Source of the DNA: Chryseobacterium gambrini | GTDB taxonomy: Bacteria > Bacteroidota > Bacteroidia > Flavobacteriales > Weeksellaceae | Length of the DNA: 64,000 nucleotides | NCBI RefSeq assembly: GCF_900156825.1 | Contig: NZ_FTOV01000014.1 | Span: forward strand, 38,697 to 102,696 | Direction of reading: 5' to 3' | Part shown: positions 1-7,494 of the stretch, piece after piece | How the letters are laid out: the number at the start of each line of letters is the position of its first letter | Numbering within the stretch: position 1 is the stretch's first letter | Program-made: the position numbers and the translations under genes | Notes under the pieces: model-generated | Database searches by the model: none | Told to the model about the DNA's origin: nothing | What the model saw: only the letters and a program-made list of their open reading frames with translations

Positions 1-1
1 A

Positions 2-40
2 GTTAATTCTAGACCCCAAATGCAACAAAATACTAATTAA
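2..40 (+). CDS. possible 3' end of an upstream gene (partial)
   Basis: From base 2 there is an open frame of twelve codons that ends in TAA at 38-40. One base separates this stop from the ATG at 42. The next junction in this operon, at 1197-1203, has the same TAA-A-ATG layout. This suggests that a further gene of the same operon lies upstream, off the window. The segment is far too short to identify, and the frame could be open by chance. Confidence 0.4.
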   Translation, partial: VNSRPQMQQNTN

Positions 41-41
41 A

Positions 42-1199
42 ATGAAATATCCTTTAAACATACATTTAGTTTGGCATGAAGATTCCTCAATATCAAAAAA
101 AATAGCTACAGAACTATATAATACTTTTAGCAGGGATTATAAGAAACCGATTTCTAGAGGTTTAGGAATTCCAGTATATTTTAGATATAAAAAATTAACT
201 GACGGCTCACTACTTCCAATTGATTTCACTAACTCAGAAAAAAATGCAATTATTTTATTAATTGATGAAGAATATTTTGACGATGATGTTTATGTAGAAT
301 ATACAAAGGAGCTATTAAAAGAAGTTGATAATAATAACAGAATATTTCCGATTTCATTATATGAAAAAGCATATACAATATCATCTGAGTTAGGCAAAAT
401 ACAATTTACAAATGCTAGAGTATTTTTAAACCAAAAATTAGATTTAGAACTTGAAGAAGACTTAACAAAAGCTATTGAAAAAATAAAATCTGAAATATTA
501 CATGATTGTTCTAGACTTATAATGGACTTTCAAAAAATTGCAGACGATACAGAAACTGACCGTATTAATTCACCAGTTAAATTATTCTTAAGTCATGCAA
601 AAAAAGATGGTGAGATATTAGCAATCAAGTTTAAACAATTTATCGAAAATAATTTAAAATTTGATGTTTTTTTTGATACAGTAGACATTGCAAATGGTTA
701 TGATTTTGCAGAACAATTTAGTCAAAACATTAGTGAATCTGCTCTATTAGTATTTCATACTGATGAATACTCAAATAGAGAATGGTGTCGAAGAGAAGTT
801 TTACTTGCCAAAAAACATAAATCACCAATTGTTGTTGTTCATAGTATTAAAAATGGAGAAAGTAGAGCATTCCCCTATTTAGGGAATATGCCTACAACTG
901 TTTTAACAGAGGAGAACGATTACAATTTTTATAAGATAGTTTACTTAACTCTTCTCCAAGTATTAAATAATTTGTACCAACATCGTCTCCTTTCCCAATA
1001 TAAAGAATTTACTAAGAAACAAGTTTATACTCTTACATCCCCGCCAGAACTAATAAATTTAGTTCACCTGGAGATGAATGAGGAGGAAACGATTGTTCTT
1101 TATCCAGACCCTCCTTTGGGAATTGAAGAGACATCAATACTAAATACATTTAATAAGAATTTAAAATTTGTTACACCTATAACTATTAACAAGATTTAA
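42..1199 (+). CDS. TIR-domain protein, putative antiphage NADase or signal enzyme
   Basis: The 385-residue protein has a TIR domain at about residues 179-268. It opens with the beta-strand motif LFLSHAKKDG (181-190). It also carries the box SNREWCRREV, in which E252 sits where TIR NADases have their catalytic glutamate. Residues 1-160 look like a second, degenerate TIR-type Rossmann domain, and the tail contains the motif LYPDPPLG. TIR proteins of this kind cleave NAD+ or make cyclic ADP-ribose signals. The next gene starts 1 nt downstream and encodes a SLOG-type ligand-binding protein, so the two likely work as a pair. The same frame stays open upstream to the window edge without another ATG, so ATG 42 is the best start visible. 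Both genes are more AT-rich than their right-hand neighbours, which suggests transfer. Confidence 0.75.
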   Translation: MKYPLNIHLVWHEDSSISKKIATELYNTFSRDYKKPISRGLGIPVYFRYKKLTDGSLLPIDFTNSEKNAIILLIDEEYFDDDVYVEYTKELLKEVDNNNRIFPISLYEKAYTISSELGKIQFTNARVFLNQKLDLELEEDLTKAIEKIKSEILHDCSRLIMDFQKIADDTETDRINSPVKLFLSHAKKDGEILAIKFKQFIENNLKFDVFFDTVDIANGYDFAEQFSQNISESALLVFHTDEYSNREWCRREVLLAKKHKSPIVVVHSIKNGESRAFPYLGNMPTTVLTEENDYNFYKIVYLTLLQVLNNLYQHRLLSQYKEFTKKQVYTLTSPPELINLVHLEMNEEETIVLYPDPPLGIEETSILNTFNKNLKFVTPITINKI

Positions 1200-1200
1200 A

Positions 1201-2139
1201 ATGACAGATGAAAATAATATATCTGGTATAAGCACAGAAGATTTAAAGCCAGAATTTAAACTTTCTCAAAATGAAAAATCTTTCCTTTTTGATAAATCAA
1301 TTGCTATTTCTGTTTCAAATAATGAAAATTTAAATGAACTGGGTCTTGATGAGCAACATCTAAATGACATTTCAATAGAATTAGCACGTTATATAATTTG
1401 TAATGATGGAACGGCTTTATATGGTGGCGATTTAAGAGAAAATGGTTTTACAAAATATTTTGAAGAATTAGCCTCTCAATACACAAGAAATGATGATGAT
1501 AGACATGCATTCATTAATTATTTTGCTCATCCATTTCTAAACAAAATAGATAAAAAATTTGAACGTGATTTTAAATCAAAAAGAATTGGACTAAAAAAAA
1601 TAAGTTGTCCAGACCATATTAATTTCGACTTTGATAAAAATTATCAGCCAACTAATGAAGTCAATGACAGATATATATTTGCAGAATGTTTTAGGGTTTT
1701 AAGAGAAAAAATGACGGAAGATTGTAATGCAAAAATTATTGTTGGTGGTAAGTTAAGTAACTATCTCGGATATATCCCAGGTGTTTTAGAAGAAGCAATT
1801 TACCAAATTAAATCAAAAAAACCTTTATACATAGTTGGTGGATTCGGTGGGGTTGCAAATGAAATATCTAAATTAATTTTAGGAGAAAACTCTTCTTTTT
1901 TAAGTAATGAATTTCAATATAACAGTTCGTTTTTAGAAGAATTTAAAGACTTTGTGAAAGACAAATATAACTATCATGATTATGAAGTGATAAATGATCT
2001 TTTTACAGACTTTAATTTGAAAATACTTTCAATAAATAACTTCCTTACCGAAAATGAAAACCGTAGATTATTTATATCTAAGAATATTCATGAAATAACA
2101 TATTTAATAATGAAAGGTTTGAACAAGGCCTTCATATAG
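1201..2139 (+). CDS. SLOG-superfamily protein, partner of the TIR protein
   Basis: The 312-residue protein shows features of the SLOG (SMF/DprA-LOG) nucleotide-binding fold. These are an early ALYGGDLRENGFT segment (about 72-84), an arginine helix around 165-171, then IVGGKL, PGVLEEA (193-199) and GGFGG (213-217). SLOG domains bind nucleotide-derived ligands. In Thoeris systems a SLOG domain reads the cyclic ADP-ribose signal made by a TIR protein. Here no SIR2, nuclease or membrane segment is attached, so the effector is either missing, encoded upstream, or the SLOG protein itself. The family call rests on motif recognition (closest in my memory to SLOG cluster families that sit next to TIR genes). 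It is transcribed with the TIR gene, 1 nt apart. Confidence 0.65.
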   Translation: MTDENNISGISTEDLKPEFKLSQNEKSFLFDKSIAISVSNNENLNELGLDEQHLNDISIELARYIICNDGTALYGGDLRENGFTKYFEELASQYTRNDDDRHAFINYFAHPFLNKIDKKFERDFKSKRIGLKKISCPDHINFDFDKNYQPTNEVNDRYIFAECFRVLREKMTEDCNAKIIVGGKLSNYLGYIPGVLEEAIYQIKSKKPLYIVGGFGGVANEISKLILGENSSFLSNEFQYNSSFLEEFKDFVKDKYNYHDYEVINDLFTDFNLKILSINNFLTENENRRLFISKNIHEITYLIMKGLNKAFI

Positions 2140-2389
2140 GCAAAATGGCGGGTTTAGGGCTAAATTCAACGGTAGTTCTTCGATTGAACTTTTGTGCAAA
2201 ACTGAACATTGTGCTTCGATTTCCGCCACTTCGCCAAGCTACCAATCGTTAAAAAACCGAATTTAAAGAATTGCAAATCCCAACATCTTGTAATCGTAAA
2301 TTTTAACTTCATAAGCATAAATAAAAATTCCATTTCCCAAATCACCAATCCTGATTTGAAAACATTATTTTTGCACAAATTAAAATTGT
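2140..2389. other. structured non-coding junction after the TIR-SLOG pair
   Basis: This spacer holds no convincing gene. Its first 90 bases are more GC-rich than the genes to the left and can fold on themselves. The outer arms are TGGCGG (2146-2151) and CCGCCA (2223-2228). Inside are AGTTC/GAACT (2174-2178, 2186-2190) and the dyad TTTTGTGCAAAA (2190-2201). The layout recalls recombination sites that end accessory gene cassettes, but the integron attC consensus core is not met. The rest, 2230-2365, is plain AT-rich DNA. Confidence 0.4.
2366..2373 (+). promoter_or_regulatory. candidate -7 box for the HAD gene
   Basis: TATTTTTG matches the Bacteroidota -7 consensus TAnnTTTG and lies 16 nt before the ATG at 2390. 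No TTG is found at the expected -33 position, so support is moderate. Confidence 0.4.
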
Positions 2390-3049
2390 ATGTCATTAAA
2401 AGCTGTGCTGTTCGATATGGATGGCGTAATTGTGGATACGGAACCTCTGCACAGAAAAGCCTATTTTAAAACTTTTAACGATCTTGGAATCGACGTTTCG
2501 GAAGAGTTATACGCTTCCTTTACCGGAGCTTCTACCAAAAGAGTCTGTGATACTTTAATTCAGGAATTTAATCTAAAACAGACGTACGAAGACATTGCAA
2601 AAACCAAGAGAGATTATTTTAAGGAATACTTTTATAATGATGAAGAGTTTGATCTGATTTCAGGCGTAAGAGAACTGATCCAGCATTATTACGACAACGG
2701 GATCAAATTGATTCTCGCTTCTTCCGCAACGATGGCAACCATCAACATGGTTTTTGAAAAATTTGAACTTGAACCCTATTTTAGCGGAAAAATAAGCGGA
2801 GCCGAATTGAAGGAATCCAAACCTCATCCTGAAGTTTTTCTTCTTGCCGCAGAAATGGCCAATGAACCTGTAGAAAACTGTATGGTGATTGAAGATTCCA
2901 CGAACGGGATTTTAGCCTCACATCGGGCAAATATTTTTTGTGCCGCATACAGAAGTCCGCATTCTAAAAATCAGGATTATACCTTGGCAAATATTGTGGT
3001 TTCGGATTATGCCGAACTGGAACTGGATAAGATTTCAAAATATTTTTAA
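2390..3049 (+). CDS. HAD-superfamily phosphatase/phosphomutase, beta-phosphoglucomutase-like
   Basis: The 219-residue protein has all four HAD motifs. The nucleophile and acid/base pair is DMDG (D9, D11), motif II serines are near 111-112, lysine K144 is in KPHP, and the acidic motif EDSTNG covers 168-173. The length and the helical cap between residues 15 and 90 fit the subfamily of beta-phosphoglucomutase and 2-deoxyglucose-6-phosphate phosphatase. Proteins of this type act on small phosphorylated sugars in the cytoplasm; the exact substrate cannot be read from sequence. The gene is monocistronic, with its own -7 box upstream and a strong terminator directly after the stop. Confidence 0.85.
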   Translation: MSLKAVLFDMDGVIVDTEPLHRKAYFKTFNDLGIDVSEELYASFTGASTKRVCDTLIQEFNLKQTYEDIAKTKRDYFKEYFYNDEEFDLISGVRELIQHYYDNGIKLILASSATMATINMVFEKFELEPYFSGKISGAELKESKPHPEVFLLAAEMANEPVENCMVIEDSTNGILASHRANIFCAAYRSPHSKNQDYTLANIVVSDYAELELDKISKYF

Positions 3050-3054
3050 ACAGA

Positions 3055-3087
3055 AAAAGCTCTCAACATCTGAGAGCTTTTGTTTTT
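3055..3087 (+). terminator. intrinsic terminator after the HAD gene
   Basis: An 11-bp perfect stem (3055-3065 with 3071-3081), core AGCTCTCA/TGAGAGCT, has a 5-nt loop and is followed by a T-rich tract to 3087. Confidence 0.85.
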
Positions 3088-3090
3088 ATT

Positions 3091-3129
3091 AAACACTAAT
3101 TGCACGAATAGTTTTCACAAACTTCACAA
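3091..3129 (-). repeat. dispersed intergenic repeat, copy A
   Basis: The reverse complement of this 39-bp stretch is nearly identical to 5820-5857. The two differ by one substitution and a short difference in the middle. They share the blocks TTTGTGAAAA and TTCGTGCAATTAGTGTTT. Both copies lie directly beside a gene's 3' end. Confidence 0.7.
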
Positions 3130-3181
3130 TTATTACTTGTGTTTTTAGTGCAAAAAATTTGTGTTGTTTGTGTTTAAATAT

Positions 3182-4576
3182 TTATTTGTAACCCAAAAGT
3201 TTCAGTACATCTTCCGGTTCCTGTTTTTCACGGAAAATTTCATACTGCAAATCTCCGTTTTCGTCTTTCTGAATCAAAACGTGTCTCGGCTGTGGCATTA
3301 AGCAGTGATGAACTCCGCCATATCCTCCGATGGTTTCCTGATACGCTCCTGTGTGGAAAAATCCGATGTACAGAGGTTTCGTATCACTGAAAACAGGCAG
3401 GTAAATCGCGTTGGTATGCTGTTCAGAATTATAGTAATCGTCCGAATCACAAGTTAATCCACCCAAGAAAACTCTTTCATACGTATCTTCCCATCTGTTC
3501 AGCGGAAGCATGATAAAGTGTCTGGAAATCGCCCATGTATCGGGAAGCGTCGTCATGAAAGAAGAATCGATCATGTTCCACTTTTCTCTGTCGTTCTGGC
3601 GTTTCTGGGAAATGATTTTATAAATATTGGCGCCGCTTTCACCAACGGTAAAACTTCCGAACTCGGTGTAAATATTAGGTTCTTCCACTCCTTCCTCTTC
3701 ACAGAATTTTTTGATCTGAGAAACGATTTCTTCCACCATATACTGATAATCGTAATCGAACTGCAAAGATGTTTTGATCGGGAAACCTCCTCCGATATTC
3801 AGAGAGTTGACTTCGGGAGCAATTTTTTTCAGACGCGCGTATACACGAAGACATTTATACAATTCGTTCCAGTAATAGGCTGTGTCTTTGATTCCGGTAT
3901 TGATGAAGAAATGAAGCATTTTCAGTCTTGCATTCGGATGCTCTGCAATTTTCTGGCTGTAATAAGGAATGATATCTTTGTATCCGATTCCTAATCTTGA
4001 GGTATAAAATTCGAACTTCGGTTCTTCCTCAGAAGCGATTCTGATCCCTATATCGAAAGTGGTATCAATGCTTTCTGTAAGTTTATCCAGCTCGCGGTAA
4101 TTATCCAGAATCGGTGTAATATTTTCAAAACCACTGTTAATCATCTCCGAAATTTTCGCCAGATAATCGTCTGTTTTGAAGCCGTTGCAGATTACTTCTA
4201 TATCTTTCGTTACTTTTCCTTCTTTGTAAAGAGATTTTACGATATCCATGTCATAGGCTGAAGAAGTTTCTATGGAAATGTCGTTCTTCAAAGCTTCTTC
4301 CAGTACGAATTTAAAATGACTGGATTTTGTACAGTAGCAATATCTATAATTCTTTTTATAATCGGTTTTCTCAAAGGCTTCCCTGAACCAGCTTTTGGCT
4401 TTCTGGATATTTTGAGAAATTCTCGGCAGGTAGCTAATCTTTAGCGGAGTGCCAAATTTTTCAACAACATCCATTAAAGGAATGTCGTGAAACAACAAAT
4501 TGTTCTCAGAAACATTGAATTCCTCGGTCGGGAAATACAACGTCTGATCAATAAGTTCCGAGTACTTTATTTTCAT
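3182..4576 (-). CDS. speA: arginine decarboxylase, short Bacteroidota form (fold-type III PLP enzyme)
   Basis: The 464-residue enzyme belongs to the alanine-racemase-fold PLP decarboxylases. The PLP lysine is K84 in CYCTKSSHF, a phosphate-binding NIGGGFP motif follows near 260, and the C-terminal region has HTGAYQETIGGYGG with the active-site part of the second domain. It would convert arginine to agmatine for polyamine synthesis. It is about 200 residues shorter than E. coli SpeA because it lacks the inserted domain, which is usual for this phylum. Some relatives in this fold use diaminopimelate or ornithine, so substrate assignment is by family memory. It stands alone, read toward the HAD gene. 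Confidence 0.75.
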   Translation of the reverse strand: MKIKYSELIDQTLYFPTEEFNVSENNLLFHDIPLMDVVEKFGTPLKISYLPRISQNIQKAKSWFREAFEKTDYKKNYRYCYCTKSSHFKFVLEEALKNDISIETSSAYDMDIVKSLYKEGKVTKDIEVICNGFKTDDYLAKISEMINSGFENITPILDNYRELDKLTESIDTTFDIGIRIASEEEPKFEFYTSRLGIGYKDIIPYYSQKIAEHPNARLKMLHFFINTGIKDTAYYWNELYKCLRVYARLKKIAPEVNSLNIGGGFPIKTSLQFDYDYQYMVEEIVSQIKKFCEEEGVEEPNIYTEFGSFTVGESGANIYKIISQKRQNDREKWNMIDSSFMTTLPDTWAISRHFIMLPLNRWEDTYERVFLGGLTCDSDDYYNSEQHTNAIYLPVFSDTKPLYIGFFHTGAYQETIGGYGGVHHCLMPQPRHVLIQKDENGDLQYEIFREKQEPEDVLKLLGYK

Positions 4577-4607
4577 TTCTAAACAAGTGAATTAAGAATG
4601 CAAAATT

Positions 4608-4631
4608 GCTAAAAAAGTTTGGTTTTTTAGC
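4608..4631 (-). terminator. inverted repeat, weak terminator candidate
   Basis: GCTAAAAAA (4608-4616) pairs perfectly with TTTTTTAGC (4623-4631) around a 6-nt loop. It lies downstream of the phosphatase gene on the minus strand and upstream of speA. It lacks a good T-run after the stem, so it may instead act in the speA leader. Confidence 0.4.
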
Positions 4632-4686
4632 GTTAAAATTATTATAAATTTTAATGGATTTTATTGAAGAAAATAAAGCTAAATTA

Positions 4687-5562
4687 TCAATATGTAAACT
4701 TAAGAATATATTCCTGCCTTTTATTTTCAGAAATTTTTAAAACCTCTTGAATATATCGGTCTGTAGAACCGTATTTATTGTTAATTTCATTAAAAGCGGC
4801 ATCCAGATAAGCGGTTTCTATCCAGCTTAATTTCTTGAGAACTGTAATGTCCATTTTCGGGTAGAGAAAATGCAGGTTATCGGCGAGATAAAGTCTTTTA
4901 TCAATTAATTTTTTCCTGTAATTATTGGATAAAAGATAATCGTTGTAAATGGCTTCTTTATCGAATTTTAAAATCGTAAGAATGAGAGCGGTTGTGATTC
5001 CGGTTCTGTCTTTCCCTGCGGTGCAGTGATATAAAACAGGCTGATCTGATTCTAAAATTTCTGTGATAATTTTTCTTATGATTTCTGGGTTTTCCGTGAC
5101 GTAGTCTTTATAAAAGTCAAGCATTCTTTTGTCTGCATCTGCACCGTTGACTTTTCCTTTTAAGACCAATTTCTTTGCCTGATCCAACTGATCGCCTTTG
5201 TCTTCAAACGCTGAATAATTTTTGTAAACAATTCCTTCCGGAAGATGATCGGGCTTCTTTGCAATTTCCTTTGAATTCCGAAGATCGATAATTTTTCTGA
5301 TGCCTAAATTTTCAAGTTGTTTAAAAGAAGTATTTTTCAGTTTATATAAATTTCCGCTTCTGTATAGTTTTCCTTCTTTCAGGGTTCTTCCATCGATATT
5401 TTTTATACTTCCAACCGTTCTGAAATTGTTGACTTTTTTAATCTGAATATCTTTTCCAGCTTCTCTTTTTCCAAATTCGGGTGCGGAAAATTGTTGTGTT
5501 TTGCAGGAGAAAACACAAAGTAATATGATGGCCAGGAATGATATTTTGATGAGGTCTTTCAT
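4687..5562 (-). CDS. secreted lipoprotein tyrosine phosphatase (Y_phosphatase3 type)
   Basis: The 291-residue precursor has a lipoprotein signal peptide ending in the lipobox CVFSC with lipidated C20. The mature part carries the cysteine-phosphatase signature HCTAGKDRTG (H179 to G188), with C180 as nucleophile and R186 binding phosphate. The upstream motif IDLRNSKEI is typical of the atypical tyrosine and phosphoinositide phosphatases related to LipA and MptpB. It is expected to act in the periplasm or on the outer membrane; its substrate is unknown. It is flanked by repeat-rich spacers and has no operon partner. Confidence 0.8.
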   Translation of the reverse strand: MKDLIKISFLAIILLCVFSCKTQQFSAPEFGKREAGKDIQIKKVNNFRTVGSIKNIDGRTLKEGKLYRSGNLYKLKNTSFKQLENLGIRKIIDLRNSKEIAKKPDHLPEGIVYKNYSAFEDKGDQLDQAKKLVLKGKVNGADADKRMLDFYKDYVTENPEIIRKIITEILESDQPVLYHCTAGKDRTGITTALILTILKFDKEAIYNDYLLSNNYRKKLIDKRLYLADNLHFLYPKMDITVLKKLSWIETAYLDAAFNEINNKYGSTDRYIQEVLKISENKRQEYILKFTY

Positions 5563-5619
5563 TTTTATTTCTCACATATTTCACGAATCTACACCGATGT
5601 TCGTGTTTGATTTTTTATG

Positions 5620-5682
5620 TTTTGGCTAAAGCCAGTTGATGTTTTTTAATTTGAAAACGGGCTAAAGCCCGTTCCTATTGAT
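5620..5682 (+). repeat. dispersed GGGCTAAAGCCC repeat, copy 1
   Basis: It consists of TTTTGGCTAAAGCC (5620-5633), a 20-nt variable spacer, then a 29-bp block (5654-5682) with the palindromic core AACGGGCTAAAGCCCGTT followed by yCTATTGAT. The same two blocks in the same order occur at 13516-13579. Confidence 0.8.
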
Positions 5683-5819
5683 GCGGATAACTTTATTATT
5701 TTTTTTTATAAAATCAAGCTTGTGCAATTTGTGAAAACATTAGCAATTAGAAAACTGAGCAAAGTCCTTTCCTATTGATTCTATTAGTTCATTATTTATT
5801 CTTAATTACAAAAATAAAT

Positions 5820-5857
5820 TTGTGAAATTTGTGAAAAGATTCGTGCAATTAGTGTTT
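5820..5857 (+). repeat. dispersed intergenic repeat, copy B
   Basis: It is nearly identical to the reverse complement of 3091-3129. It ends three bases before the stop of the thiamine pyrophosphokinase gene. Confidence 0.7.
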
Positions 5858-5860
5858 AAA

Positions 5861-6490
5861 CTACAAATAGTTTTTCCCAACAAACAAAAGCAAATCTCCT
5901 TTTTTGTATTCAATGGAAACTTCATCTTCCACAGCAAAATTTCTCGTTCCGATTCTGGAAGTAATATCTAAATTTCCGTTTGTTAAAGCCCAGTTTAATC
6001 CTTTGGTCGTAATATTTTCAACTGACGGAAACGGATACAAAGAAATCATTTTGTCTTTCACTCCTGTTACAACAAATTCTTTCGGGATAAAATAATATTC
6101 TGAAAATTCATCATAGAATTTGATATCGAATTGATCTTTAAAACCAAAAGCAACGGTAAGATTTCCCAGAAAATGATCCTGCTCTCCTCCACTTCCTCCG
6201 AAAACATCTACTTTTTTAAAATCTTTTTCTGCAATAATTTCCAAAGCTTTCTGAAAATCCGTTTTATCCTGATCGGGCGTGTAAATGAATTTGTCTTCAT
6301 ACATATTTTCATCCGAACCGGAATGCGAGTCGAAATCACCGGAAATAAAATCCAGCTTATCTAAAGGGAAATTCAGATTTTTAAGATAATGAAAAGCACC
6401 GTCTGTACAGGCAATGAGGCTGTATTCTTCAGTGTCGGGAAAAGATTTGGGAGGATCTCCGTTGATGAAAAGCAGTACTTTATCTTTCAT
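5861..6490 (-). CDS. thiamine diphosphokinase
   Basis: The protein is 209 residues long from the ATG at 6490. It transfers pyrophosphate from ATP to thiamine to make thiamine diphosphate. Family motifs are visible in order: CTDGAF (about 28-33), GDFDS (51-55), DQDKTDFQKAL (73-83) and GGSGGEQDH (98-106). The C-terminal beta domain follows. An in-frame start further upstream at 6550 would add 20 residues lying wholly inside the neighbouring gene. The ATG at 6490 overlaps the adenosyltransferase stop by 11 nt and begins the conserved fold, so it is preferred. Translation is probably coupled to the upstream cobalamin gene. Confidence 0.85.
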   Translation of the reverse strand: MKDKVLLFINGDPPKSFPDTEEYSLIACTDGAFHYLKNLNFPLDKLDFISGDFDSHSGSDENMYEDKFIYTPDQDKTDFQKALEIIAEKDFKKVDVFGGSGGEQDHFLGNLTVAFGFKDQFDIKFYDEFSEYYFIPKEFVVTGVKDKMISLYPFPSVENITTKGLNWALTNGNLDITSRIGTRNFAVEDEVSIEYKKGDLLLFVGKNYL

Positions 6491-7049
6491 TCGGGTTCCA
6501 GTATTCTTCCGGTTCGTTGTTGATTTTTGAAATATATCTTGCCAAAACAAAAAGATAGTCGGAAAGTCTGTTGAGATATTTAATGAGTTCAGGACGTACT
6601 TCTTCCGATTCGTTTAAGAAAACCAAAGAACGTTCTGCTCTTCTGCAGATTGTACGTGCTGCATGTAAAAATGTTGCTGCTTTTCCGCCTCCGGGAAGGA
6701 TAAAATACTGAAGCGGTTCGCATTTTTCGTCAAAAGCATCCATCCAGTTTTCGAGTTCTTCGATTTCGGCATCTGAAATGATTAAAGGAAGTCGCGATTT
6801 TCCGTTTGCCAACATGAGTTTATCCACCGGAGTCGCCGCTTCGGAACCTACAGTAAATAAATCGAACTGGATTTTTTTAAGTTGTCTTAACACTTCTTCA
6901 TCTTCAATATGGCTTTTGGCGATTCCGATGAAGGAATTCAGCTCGTCTATATTTCCGTAACTCTCGACTCTCGCGCTTGCTTTTGAAACTCTTGTTCCGC
7001 CGTACAAAGCGGTCTGACCTTTATCTCCTGTTTTCGTATAAATTTTCAT
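6480..7049 (-). CDS. cob(I)yrinic acid a,c-diamide adenosyltransferase, PduO type
   Basis: The 189-residue protein makes adenosylcobalamin from ATP and cob(I)alamin. It has the PduO signature TKTGDKGQT at residues 5-13, then GGTRVSK, the motif RRAERSLV near 131-138 and YLNRLSDYLFVLAR near the C-terminus. These are the conserved ATP and corrinoid contacts of the trimeric helical-bundle family. It is the first gene of a two-gene unit with the thiamine pyrophosphokinase. The pairing brings together two vitamin-cofactor activation steps. Confidence 0.92.
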   Translation of the reverse strand: MKIYTKTGDKGQTALYGGTRVSKASARVESYGNIDELNSFIGIAKSHIEDEEVLRQLKKIQFDLFTVGSEAATPVDKLMLANGKSRLPLIISDAEIEELENWMDAFDEKCEPLQYFILPGGGKAATFLHAARTICRRAERSLVFLNESEEVRPELIKYLNRLSDYLFVLARYISKINNEPEEYWNPNER

Positions 7050-7159
7050 AGGACTAAATTAGTTTTTTAAAATTAGGTTTACAAATTTTGAGTTTATGGA
7101 ACTTTACATTTCTGATTCCGGCTGCGACCTAGCCCAGATTGCAGCATTTGTCTGAGCTC

Positions 7160-7214
7160 ATTTACTAAGTTTCGGCTGCGGCGGCTTTGCCGCCGCAGCC
7201 GAAACTTAGTAAAT
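7160..7214. repeat. perfect 25-bp inverted repeat
   Basis: Bases 7160-7184 pair without mismatch with 7190-7214 around the 5-nt loop CTTTG. The inner half is very GC-rich (GGCTGCGGCGG) while the outer half is ATTTACTAAGTTTC. No T-run follows on either strand, so it does not look like a terminator. The flanks, CTAGCCCAGATTGCAGC on the left and GAGTGCGGAAAGCTGGAAAC on the right, seem to belong to the same element. Confidence 0.9.
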
Positions 7215-7280
7215 AGCGAGTGCGGAAAGCTGGAAACAGCTTCTAAAAAAATAAACAAATATATACATGTGATTGAGTTA

Positions 7281-7309
7281 GATCCTTCGACTGCTTCGCG
7301 CTCAGGATG
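7281..7309 (+). repeat. CCTTCGAC...GCTCAGGA dispersed repeat
   Basis: A short element with arms ATCCT and AGGAT. A related copy lies at 20124-20149 in another spacer. Confidence 0.5.
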
Positions 7310-7360
7310 ACATCGCTAATACTAACTGTTCTAATAACTTGGATTTTTTGTTTTTTAATA

Positions 7361-7386
7361 AAAAATGACCGATTAAAAACCGGTCA
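7361..7386 (-). terminator. terminator-like hairpin, minus strand
   Basis: TGACCG (7366-7371) pairs with CGGTCA (7381-7386). On the minus strand the stem is followed by TTTTTTATTAAAAAAC. No minus-strand gene ends just before it, so it may block transcription entering from the right. Confidence 0.4.
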
Positions 7387-7494
7387 CCCTCAAATTATTT
7401 ATCTACCTAACATTGCTTTAAGTATGATTATCTAACGGAGAAATATTAAAAATTATTTTAAAAAGAAAAAAAAATTTTATCCTGAAAATCCTAC

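Larger units (their letters stand above)
5563..5860. other. 298-bp repeat-rich spacer without genes
   Basis: This stretch holds no coding frame worth calling. It contains the hairpin CACGAA/TTCGTG near 5582-5605, the GGCTAAAGCC repeat at 5620-5682 and the TTTGTGAAA repeat at 5820-5857. A partial second TTGTGCAATTTGTGAAAA copy lies near 5713. Confidence 0.6.
7050..7494. other. 445-bp spacer with repeats and hairpins
   Basis: No gene is supported here. It contains a complex element at about 7110-7245 built around the 25-bp hairpin, a CCTTCGAC...GCTCAGGA repeat at 7281-7309, a minus-strand terminator-like hairpin at 7361-7386, and a plain AT-rich part before the DinB promoter. Confidence 0.6.

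Noticed and set aside
2140..2260. Classical integron attC site
   Set aside because: The end resembles GTTRRRY only partly (GTTAAAA), and no matching 5' core was found, so only a structured junction is reported.
2166..2469. Short open frames on both strands in the junction after the SLOG gene
   Set aside because: They overlap each other, lie over inverted repeats and the HAD promoter, and show no coding character.
3518..3994. 158-codon frame on the plus strand
   Set aside because: It lies wholly inside speA on the other strand and is a shadow of that gene.
7160..7214. Transcription terminator
   Set aside because: The stem is strong but neither strand has a T-run after it.
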